A stretch of DNA of 64,000 nt from Chloroflexota bacterium (lineage in GTDB: Bacteria > Chloroflexota > Anaerolineae > Anaerolineales > Villigracilaceae), in contig QMIW01000007.1 in assembly GCA_024434165.1 (NCBI GenBank), positions 1 through 64,000 on the forward strand, in the 5' to 3' direction. The notes beneath the pieces were generated by a model. That model made no database searches. It saw only the letters and a list, made by a program, of their open reading frames with translations, and was not told where the DNA came from. Both the position numbers and the translations under genes were made by a program. How positions within the stretch are numbered: position 1 is the stretch's first letter; each line of letters opens with the position of its first letter. Positions 1-6,456 of this stretch are shown here, one piece after another.

Positions 1-14
1 CTTCTGGGATGACT

Positions 15-50
15 TCCCCCTCTCCCGATGGGAGAGGGCAGGGTGAGGGC
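15..50. repeat. GC-rich palindromic intergenic repeat, copy 1
   Basis: CCCTCTCCC (18-26), a 3-base loop, then GGGAGAGGG (30-38) form a perfect 9-bp hairpin, followed by GCAGGGTGAGGG. Related copies lie at 45927-45970, 58381-58412 and 58606-58637, all outside genes, so this is a dispersed REP-like family. Confidence 0.65.
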
Positions 51-181
51 TTTGGGCGGGGAACCTGGAAAATCTATTGGAAGGCGGCAACTTGAGTTAT
101 TTATAAAGACAATTCAGGCGGGTGTCATTTTACCTGCTTACCGCCCTGGCGCTCCCGTATTCCCCTATGACCTTCATTTAC

Positions 182-281
182 TAACTGATGTTACGCGGCA
201 GGGCGGCCCCTTTCTTGCAGATTGGCTGCCTGTCTTGCCTAAACGGGCAGCCCCTGCGATGAAATCGCGTAAGGGGAGTTA
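182..281. repeat. 100-bp element with terminal inverted repeats (MITE-like), copy 1
   Basis: The left end TAACTGATGTTACGCG (182-197) is an imperfect inverted copy of the right end CGCGTAAGGGGAGTTA (266-281). The interior has its own hairpin, GGCTGCC (224-230) with GGCAGCC (246-252). A second element with the same left end lies at 45911-45999 but has a different interior. No coding capacity. Whether it moves, or is only a structured RNA or terminator, cannot be told from the sequence. Confidence 0.5.
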
Positions 282-545
282 CTTAAATGGATTACACATT
301 TTATACATAAGACCATATCACATCGCGCATGTTTTACGAGCCTGGAGCGTGCACCAGCCCGGATGGGGGCAAATGCCGCCGGTCCAGAAGTTGATGCGCC
401 TGTTCATCCAAGGGGAGCGGGGGAGTTTCGATCCGCTTATTCGCAAAATGTAACAAAAGTCACGGCTAGGTTCGATGATCGTGAGTATTATCCAATAATG
501 AGACAATATTTGTGAAAAAAGACACATTACGAAGAGGAGAAAACC

Positions 546-704
546 ATGTCCGAGAAAGATAAGCACGACACCGAGTCCCCCTCCAAATGGCAGGTTGTGT
601 TCGACAACATCTGGCTGTTGTTTCTGCTTTCCCTGCTCATCAGCGGAATCATTTACAACGCCTGGGGTTTGTACGACCTGTTGAACGTCCCGCCCGCCCC
701 ATAA
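546..704 (+). CDS. Small single-pass membrane protein, probable accessory oxidase subunit (52 aa)
   Basis: A 52-residue protein with a charged, hydrophilic start (MSEKDKHDTE) and one membrane helix at about residues 19-41. GAAGAGGAG lies 6-14 bases before the ATG, and the stop is only 23 bases before the start of oxidase subunit II, so it is surely co-transcribed with it. Short one-helix proteins at the head of ba3-type and related heme-copper operons (such as subunit IIa of Thermus ba3 oxidase) occupy the space where other oxidases have an extra helix. I infer that role from place and shape only; there is no recognisable sequence motif. Confidence 0.75.
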   Translation: MSEKDKHDTESPSKWQVVFDNIWLLFLLSLLISGIIYNAWGLYDLLNVPPAP

Positions 705-727
705 AAAACAGCAAAAGGAGAATGGAT

Positions 728-1258
728 ATGCTCGCACCCGAAAAAAACTGGTGGAAGCCCATGGGCCGGATGGAAAAGACCTGGCTCACCGTGGCGTTCG
801 TATGGTGTGTGTTCCTCACCGTCATGATGCCGCTTTGGTATTTCATGGGCAAACAAAACGTTCCCGCCGAAACCTATAAGACCACCCCGTCCAAATTCAA
901 CGAAACGGTAAATGCCTTCGTGGAGCAATACAAGGTCGGCGAAGACACGATCAATGGCGTGACCCTGCCTGTCGTGGAGGCGCCCCCCGGAAGCGACGTG
1001 TACCTGCGCGCCAGCACCTGGCAGTGGTACCCCATTTTGCAGTTCCGCAAGGGCGAGACCTACCGCCTGCACATTTCTTCGATGGATCTACAGCACGGTT
1101 TCTCGCTCCAGCCTGTGAACATCAACCTGCAAATCCTGCCCAATTACGATTATGTGGCAACCATCATCCCGACCTCGACAGGCGAGTTCACCATCGTCTG
1201 CAATGAATTCTGCTTGCTCGGTCATCACACCATGATCGGCAAAATTATCGTGAAATAG
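728..1258 (+). CDS. coxB: Heme-copper oxidase/reductase subunit II with CuA centre
   Basis: Membrane-anchored electron-entry subunit that takes electrons from a cytochrome c or cupredoxin and passes them to subunit I. It has 176 residues: one N-terminal membrane helix (about 18-40), then a cupredoxin domain. All CuA ligands are visible: His123, Cys158, Glu160, Cys162, His166 and Met169 (CNEFCLLGHHTM). The single helix and short length fit the ba3-like/B-type group. An ATG at 722 is only one base from the AGGAG at 716-720, so I prefer 728, seven bases away. It follows the 52-aa protein and precedes subunit I by 10 bases. The partner subunit I has an unusual active site, so the final acceptor may be NO. 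Confidence 0.9.
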   Translation: MLAPEKNWWKPMGRMEKTWLTVAFVWCVFLTVMMPLWYFMGKQNVPAETYKTTPSKFNETVNAFVEQYKVGEDTINGVTLPVVEAPPGSDVYLRASTWQWYPILQFRKGETYRLHISSMDLQHGFSLQPVNINLQILPNYDYVATIIPTSTGEFTIVCNEFCLLGHHTMIGKIIVK

Positions 1259-1268
1259 GAGGAACAAG

Positions 1269-2996
1269 ATGGCTGCACTCGCTCCCACAACCCCCTGGAT
1301 CAAAGGCGCAAAGGCGGATTACCGCGTCTGCGGCGTGACCACGCTCAAAGTGGACATGCAAACCGAACGCCTCATCATCGCCAACGCGGTGATGGCGGTT
1401 ATCTGCCTGGTGCTTGGCGGCATTGCGGCGCTGCTGATCGCGCTCACCCGCTGGCAGGCGATCCACCTGCTCGACGCCACCTGGTTCTACCGCCTGCTCA
1501 CCCTGCACGGCATTGACATGCTCGTGGCGTGGATCGTGTTCTTTGAAATGGCGGGCTTGCACTTCGGCTCCACCGCCCTGCTCAACGCGCGCCACGCCGC
1601 CCCCGGGCTGGCATGGACCGGCTTCGTCATGATGGCGGTCGGCGGTTTGATGGCAAACTTCGTCGTCCTGTTCGACCCGAAGAGCATCGTCACCTTCACC
1701 GCGTATGTGCCGCTCAAGGCTCATCCGCTGTTCTATCTTAGTTACATCCTCTTCGCCGTCGGCGCGCTGATCACCGTCATCACCTTCTTCATCAACCTCG
1801 TGGTTGCCAAACGCGAAAAACGCTTCGAAGGCTCCCTGCCGCTGGCTGTTTTCGGTTTGCTGACCGCCGCCATCCTGGCGGTCTACACCCTGCTCGAAGG
1901 CGCCGCCGCCATTGTGCCGGCTTTCTTCTGGTCGCTTGGCATCCTGCCCGATTACGACCCCGGCATCTACCGCAACTTCTTCTGGGGCTTTGGTCATCCC
2001 GCCCAGCAGGTCAATCTCGCGGCGATGGTTGCCATCTGGTATATGCTCGCGCAGATGACCGTCGGCATCCGCCCGCTCAACGAAAAGTTCTCGCGTCTCG
2101 CCTTCATCCTTTACCTGTTCTTCATCAACCTCGGTTCGGCACACCACCTGCTCGTTGACCCGGGACTCTCCTTCGCCTGGAAAGCCGTCAACACCTCCTA
2201 CGCCATGTACCTCGCCGTGCTTGGTTCGATGATGCACGCCTTCTCGATCCCCGCCGCCATGGAAGTTGCCCAGCGCGCCAGGGGACATACCAAAGGCTTG
2301 TTCGGCTGGCTGCGCAACGGGCCGTGGAATGAACCGGGCTTCGGTGCTCTGGTCGTGTCCATGATCCTCTTCGGCTGGATCGGCGGCGTCACCGGCGTCA
2401 CCATCGGCACTGAGCAGATCAACATGCTGGCGCACAACACCCTGCGCCTGCCGGGTCACTTCCACGCCACCGTCGTCGGTGGAACGACCACCGCCTTCAT
2501 GGGCTTCACCTACTACGTCATCCCGCTCATCTTCCGCAAGGAACTCAAACTCAAGAAGTGGGCGGTCTGGCAGCCCTATGTGTACGGCATCGGCTCGGCG
2601 CTCGTTTCGCTCGGCATGATCACCAGCGGCTTGCAGGGCGTCTCCCGCCGCAACTGGGATATCACCTTCGCGGGCGTCGTACCCGGCACGGTGGACCTCA
2701 CGCTTGCCATTTTCGGCATCGGCGCGCTCATCGCCGTTACCGGCGGCATCATGTACGTGACCATCGTGCTCGCCTCCATCCTTACCGGTCCGCGCAAGGA
2801 GCCGGAGGGCTTGCTGCTCGTCGGCGGCGCGCACAACCCACTGCTCGAATCCACCCAACTGACCGACGAACAGATGGAACATCCCAGAAACCAGCCCAAA
2901 GGGACGCTGGTGCTGGTCTTTGCCTTCCTCGTCTGGTTTGCCATGTATTACCTCGGCAACTGGTGGCTGCTCGGACGCACCTGGTTCATTCGCTAA
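1269..2996 (+). CDS. Heme-copper oxidoreductase subunit I without the cross-linked Tyr; possible NO reductase
   Basis: Catalytic membrane subunit of 575 residues with about 13 predicted helices. Metal ligands are in order: His80 (TLHGIDM) for the low-spin heme, His243 (GHP), His292-His293 for CuB, and His397/His399 (GHFHA) for the hemes. In O2-reducing A- and B-type enzymes the residue four after the GHP histidine is the redox tyrosine covalently bound to it (HPxxY); here it is Gln247 (HPAQQ). Heme-copper enzymes lacking that tyrosine are generally NO reductases, including the CuA-containing eNOR/sNOR-like groups. I therefore infer an NO reductase or atypical oxidase, with oxidase as the alternative. 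A GGAGGAAC ribosome site precedes the ATG. Confidence 0.85.
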   Translation: MAALAPTTPWIKGAKADYRVCGVTTLKVDMQTERLIIANAVMAVICLVLGGIAALLIALTRWQAIHLLDATWFYRLLTLHGIDMLVAWIVFFEMAGLHFGSTALLNARHAAPGLAWTGFVMMAVGGLMANFVVLFDPKSIVTFTAYVPLKAHPLFYLSYILFAVGALITVITFFINLVVAKREKRFEGSLPLAVFGLLTAAILAVYTLLEGAAAIVPAFFWSLGILPDYDPGIYRNFFWGFGHPAQQVNLAAMVAIWYMLAQMTVGIRPLNEKFSRLAFILYLFFINLGSAHHLLVDPGLSFAWKAVNTSYAMYLAVLGSMMHAFSIPAAMEVAQRARGHTKGLFGWLRNGPWNEPGFGALVVSMILFGWIGGVTGVTIGTEQINMLAHNTLRLPGHFHATVVGGTTTAFMGFTYYVIPLIFRKELKLKKWAVWQPYVYGIGSALVSLGMITSGLQGVSRRNWDITFAGVVPGTVDLTLAIFGIGALIAVTGGIMYVTIVLASILTGPRKEPEGLLLVGGAHNPLLESTQLTDEQMEHPRNQPKGTLVLVFAFLVWFAMYYLGNWWLLGRTWFIR

Positions 2997-3014
2997 AATT
3001 CTCTCCTCGAAAGT

Positions 3015-3044
3015 CCTGCCCGAGGTTTCGCCGTCTCGGGCGGG
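3015..3044 (+). terminator. Hairpin after the oxidase genes, possible attenuator
   Basis: CCTGCCCGAG (3015-3024) pairs with CTCGGGCGGG (3035-3044), nine of ten bases, with a 10-base loop. There is no strong T-run after it (only AAAACTTTA), so it is more likely a partial terminator or an mRNA-stabilising structure between subunit I and the downstream maturation genes. Confidence 0.4.
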
Positions 3045-3084
3045 ACGAAAACTTTATGCCTCCTCGTGTCTTTACTGGTAAAAC

Positions 3085-3750
3085 ATGACGACCTCCTTTC
3101 TCCTCGGTCTGTTCGGCAGTCTCGGTCATTGTGTGGGGATGTGCAGCGCCGTCATCATCCTTTTTGATCGCCAGCCCGTCTTCCAAAACAAACATGCGTG
3201 GATTCTCGCGCACGCCGGGCGCATCACCACGTACTCTTTGCTCGGTTTACTCTTTGGCGCGTTCGGTCAGACCCTCTGGTCGTTCGGAAACCTGCAAGCC
3301 ATTCTCTCCATTCTCTTTGCGCTGATCGCCTTCTATCTCGCCTCCGCTTTCATTGGATTGACCCCCTCGCCCGAACTTTTATTCTCTGGATTGACCCAAC
3401 GCTGGGGAAGAGCCATCCGCAATTTCAAAGCCGCCTCTTTCTGGACCTCATACCTGCTCGGTCTCCTGTGGGGACTCCTACCCTGCGGCTTGGTCCTGAC
3501 CGCGCTCATCACTGCGGTTGTTTCCAAATCCGCCTGGCTCGGCGCATTGAACATGTTCATTTTCGGCGCTGCCACCATCCCCAGCCTGTTCGCCGTCAAA
3601 TGGCTGGCGGCAAAATCCGCCTCCCGCCTCTGGTCGCGCGGACTCGCCTCCCTCGTCCTGATGTTCTTTGGCTTCCAATTCGCCATGCGCGGGTTTGCTT
3701 CGCTGGGCTGGGTGGAGCATTTCATGATCGGCTCGGTGATGTTCTGGTAG
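3085..3750 (+). CDS. SafE/TauE-like six-helix membrane protein, probable copper/oxidase maturation factor
   Basis: A 221-residue integral membrane protein with six predicted helices. It carries the family signature GSLGHCVGMC (11-20), with paired cysteines Cys16 and Cys20, and LLPCG in the second half, seen in the SafE/UreH-type branch related to CcdA. In many genomes this protein lies next to the CcoI copper ATPase in cbb3 oxidase assembly clusters; here it is 44 bases before such an ATPase and 88 after subunit I. Role: probably copper or thiol handling during oxidase assembly. This is inferred from context; exact function in the family is poorly defined. The name sulfite exporter is a database label and not likely its job here. 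Confidence 0.75.
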   Translation: MTTSFLLGLFGSLGHCVGMCSAVIILFDRQPVFQNKHAWILAHAGRITTYSLLGLLFGAFGQTLWSFGNLQAILSILFALIAFYLASAFIGLTPSPELLFSGLTQRWGRAIRNFKAASFWTSYLLGLLWGLLPCGLVLTALITAVVSKSAWLGALNMFIFGAATIPSLFAVKWLAAKSASRLWSRGLASLVLMFFGFQFAMRGFASLGWVEHFMIGSVMFW

Positions 3751-3794
3751 GTCAAAATAAACAAATACACACGAAAACAAGTAAAGCGCAAACC

Positions 3795-6287
3795 ATGCAA
3801 CTAGCCAACTACCAAACTGCAAAACTAACTTCCACCTGCTCCCTGTGCGGGTTGACCACACTCCATCCGCTCACAAACGACGCAGGCGATGTGTTTTGCT
3901 GTCCTTCGTGCAGGGAAGTGGCGGCGCTGCTGGCGGAGAGTCCGCTAGAGGAGGCGAAGCAGGTTGAGGTCAAGGGAGAGGCGAAAAACATCACCCTCAC
4001 CCTCGGCGGCATGTGGTGCTCCTCCTGCGCCTGGCTGGTCAATGAGCAGCTCAAACGGACGCGGGGCGTGGTGAACGCGGAAGTCAGTTTCATCCAGCAG
4101 CAAGCCAACATCACCTTCGACTCCTCGATTACCAATACCCAATCGCTAAAAAAGCGCGTGCGCTCGCTCGGCTATCAAGCCGCGCTGCCAAACGAAAAAC
4201 CGCACGATGAAGAAGAATCTTTCTTCACCCGCCTGCTCATCGGCGGCGTGATGGTTCTGCACGACATGATCGTGGGCGCGGGGATTTACGCCCGTGAGAT
4301 CTTCGGCTGGGCAACGCCCGAATCGCAGCCGCTGGTGGACTTCTTCCAGGTGATGATGATGGTCACCAGCATCCCGGTTTTGATCCTGCTCGGTCTGCCG
4401 ATTCTGCGGGCAGGCTTTGCCTCCCTCCTGCGCGGACAGCCCAACATCCACACACTGATCACCATTGGCACGTTCTCTGCGTTTGGTCTGTCCGTCTATC
4501 ACCTCATCGCCGGTTACGGAGGCTTGTACTTCGACACCGCCACCATGCTCATTTTTTTGGTCTCGGTGGGACGCTGGCTCGAAATGCAGGCTCACAAATC
4601 CAGCAACAAGGCTGTGATGAAACTGCTCGAACAGATTCCGGACTCGGCAGCGGTGGTGACAAGCGAAGGGGATAAGGATGTCAGCGTATCCGACCTCAAA
4701 CCGGGCATGCGCCTCCGGGTTCGACCCGGAGCCCGCTTCCCCGTAGACGGTTTGATCGCCGCCGGGGAAGGCGACGTGGACGAATCGCTCCTGACGGGGG
4801 AACCCAAACCCGTCCCGCGCCGCGCAGGGGACGCGGTCAAAGCGGGGACGATCAACCTCGACGGCAGCTTCGAGGTCATCGCTGCGGCGGTGGGCGAAAC
4901 CACAATGGCGGGTCAAATCGGCAGGCTTTTACACGAAGCCTTGTGGGCACGCTCTCCGCTCGAACGCCTTGTGGACAAACTCTCGGCGTGGATGACACCC
5001 GCCGCGCTTGCGCTGGCAGCGATTGCCTTTTTCATTTGGAATTATGTTTCCGGCGTCGAAACAGGCTTGCTGGTTGCGTTGTCCGTTCTGCTGATTGCCT
5101 GTCCCTGCGCGCTGGGGCTTGCCACGCCGCTTACCCTGTGGCTGTCTTTGGAGCGCGCCGCCGAATCGGGCGCAATTCTGCGAAGCACCGCCGCGCTCGA
5201 ACGACTGGCAAAGGTCGAAAGGATTTTCTTCGATAAAACCGGCACGCTGACGCAGTTGCCGATGAAAGTGCAGAAAATCCATGTGGAGTCAGGGAGCTTG
5301 CTCCCGACATCCGAAGGCTTGCTCCCGACATCCGAAGGCTTGCTCCCGTCATCAGCAAGATCACTGACTCCAGAAGTGTCGCCGGCAAACCGGCTGACTC
5401 CAACAGTGAAATTTCTTCAAATCATCGCCTCCATCGAAAACGAATCGGAACACCCATTGGCGAAGGCGGTTGTGGAGTATGCAAAAGCGCAGGGCATCGA
5501 ACTGCAAAAACCCGAGTCCTTCAAAGCCCTGCCCGCACTTGGTGTAATGGGCAAATTACCCACTTCTCCAATTACCAATTACCCAATTACCGATTCCCAA
5601 ATTGCAATTGGCTCTTTACGTCTTATGTCTGCCGAGGGGTTGGAACTATCCGAGGAAATCGAAAAACAGGCTAAGGCGTGGAAAGAGGCGGGCTTGATCG
5701 TCATCTATGCCGGATGGGATGGGCATGTCGTCGGGGCAGTGGGGCTAGGGGAGACAGTCCGCGCGGAGGCGAAAGAGGTTGTCGCTCGATTGCATTCGCG
5801 CGGACTGAAGCTCGGCGTGCTGACGGGCGATGAAGCCGGTGCGGGCGGGCGCTGGCAAAAGACGCTGGGCATTCCCGTGCAGGCGGCGCTCACGCCCGAT
5901 GAGAAAATGAAGCGGCTGGCGGAAAACGCCGCGATGGTCGGCGACGGGATCAACGATGGTCCCGCGCTTGCCGCTGCGACGGTTGGGCTGGCGATGAATC
6001 ATGGCGCCGATGTGGCGCGCACCGCCGCCGACATTGTGCTGATGCGCGATGATTTGAAAGTCATTCCCTGGCTCGTGGACCTTTCGCGCGAATCCATGAA
6101 GCGCGTGCGCCAAAACCTCGGCTGGGCGGTGGTCTACAACCTGCTCGGCGTGGCGCTGGCGATGGCTGGTTTGTTACAGCCGGTCTTCTCCGCGTTTGCA
6201 ATGGTGGCGAGCAGCGTCTTCGTCACGAGCAACGCAATGAAGATGAATAAGTTTCCGTTATTATACGGTGAGGATGAAAATCTTTGA
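3795..6287 (+). CDS. Copper-type P1B ATPase (CcoI/CopA-like)
   Basis: Heavy-metal pump of 830 residues. N-terminus: a small zinc-ribbon-like region with CSLC (15-18) and CCPSC (35-39), as in CcoI-type pumps, then an HMA domain with WCSSC (74-78). The membrane metal site is CPC (436-438). The actuator LTGEP motif, the phosphorylation motif DKTGT (480-484), SEHPLA in the nucleotide domain and GDGIND (716-721) are all present, so it should be active. CPC with an oxidase neighbour points to Cu(I) export for oxidase metalation. Longer upstream starts overlap the SafE-like gene and add no family sequence, so I chose 3795. Odd: the nucleotide-binding domain contains a 21-bp tandem repeat (5296-5358) and an AATTACC-rich tract (5554-5610). 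Confidence 0.9.
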   Translation: MQLANYQTAKLTSTCSLCGLTTLHPLTNDAGDVFCCPSCREVAALLAESPLEEAKQVEVKGEAKNITLTLGGMWCSSCAWLVNEQLKRTRGVVNAEVSFIQQQANITFDSSITNTQSLKKRVRSLGYQAALPNEKPHDEEESFFTRLLIGGVMVLHDMIVGAGIYAREIFGWATPESQPLVDFFQVMMMVTSIPVLILLGLPILRAGFASLLRGQPNIHTLITIGTFSAFGLSVYHLIAGYGGLYFDTATMLIFLVSVGRWLEMQAHKSSNKAVMKLLEQIPDSAAVVTSEGDKDVSVSDLKPGMRLRVRPGARFPVDGLIAAGEGDVDESLLTGEPKPVPRRAGDAVKAGTINLDGSFEVIAAAVGETTMAGQIGRLLHEALWARSPLERLVDKLSAWMTPAALALAAIAFFIWNYVSGVETGLLVALSVLLIACPCALGLATPLTLWLSLERAAESGAILRSTAALERLAKVERIFFDKTGTLTQLPMKVQKIHVESGSLLPTSEGLLPTSEGLLPSSARSLTPEVSPANRLTPTVKFLQIIASIENESEHPLAKAVVEYAKAQGIELQKPESFKALPALGVMGKLPTSPITNYPITDSQIAIGSLRLMSAEGLELSEEIEKQAKAWKEAGLIVIYAGWDGHVVGAVGLGETVRAEAKEVVARLHSRGLKLGVLTGDEAGAGGRWQKTLGIPVQAALTPDEKMKRLAENAAMVGDGINDGPALAAATVGLAMNHGADVARTAADIVLMRDDLKVIPWLVDLSRESMKRVRQNLGWAVVYNLLGVALAMAGLLQPVFSAFAMVASSVFVTSNAMKMNKFPLLYGEDENL
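5296..5358 (+). repeat. 21-bp tandem repeat inside the P-type ATPase gene
   Basis: Two exact copies (5296-5316 and 5317-5337) of a 21-base unit beginning GCTTGCTCCCGACATCC, and a third diverged copy to 5358. The unit is a multiple of three, so the frame is kept and it adds an LLPTSEG heptapeptide repeat between DKTGT and the SEHPLA motif of the ATPase. The bases just before it (GGGAGCTTGCTCCC) are nearly palindromic. Confidence 0.85.
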
Positions 6288-6456
6288 ACACAAAGGACAC
6301 GAAGTACATAAAGGTCTAAGAACATTCGCGCCATTCGTCAATTCGCTAAATTCGCATTTAGAATTTCAACCCCAACACGAACCACAACCTTTTGGAAGCA
6401 GTCCGGTCATATTTCCTTCGTGACCGTTGTGTCCTTCGTGTTTGAAAAAGGAAGCA
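6288..6456. other. Intergenic 169 bp with imperfect inverted repeat
   Basis: ACACAAAGGACACGAAG near 6287 is echoed in inverted form by TGTGTCCTTCGTGTTTG near 6430, flanking AT-rich sequence. Similar ACCACAGAG/CTCTGTGGT fragments lie in 56649-57038. No gene is seen. A promoter for the cytochrome b fusion could lie here but none is clear. Confidence 0.4.

Larger units (their letters stand above)
1..545. other. Gene-free stretch upstream of the oxidase operon
   Basis: No convincing gene is visible. An open frame over 28-453 reads through two repeat elements, has no ribosome site and resembles no family. The stretch holds a GC-rich hairpin repeat (15-50) and a 100-bp element with terminal inverted repeats (182-281). 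The last 60 bases are AT-rich and end in a good ribosome site (GAAGAGGAG) for the small gene at 546, so the oxidase promoter probably lies between about 430 and 520; I cannot place it exactly. Confidence 0.6.

Noticed and set aside
28-453. Open reading frame of 141 codons at the left edge
   Set aside because: It crosses the hairpin repeat and the inverted-repeat element, has no ribosome site, and its composition is that of translated repeats.
511-526. TGTGA-N6-ACACA palindrome resembling a Crp/Fnr-type site before the oxidase operon
   Set aside because: One arm mismatches the consensus, it lies within 20-35 bases of the start codon with no promoter found, and a chance match is likely.
1245-2882. 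545-codon frame on the - strand opposite oxidase subunit I
   Set aside because: The + strand reading has all heme-copper ligands; the antisense reading is a low-complexity Asp/Glu/Arg/His product of GC-rich codons.
3198-3794. Upstream extension of the copper ATPase by 199 codons
   Set aside because: It lies on top of the SafE-like gene in another frame and has no family sequence; the zinc-ribbon start at 3795 fits CcoI-type pumps.
5296-5358. Short tandem repeats considered as a CRISPR array
   Set aside because: The copies are directly joined without spacers and lie inside a coding frame.
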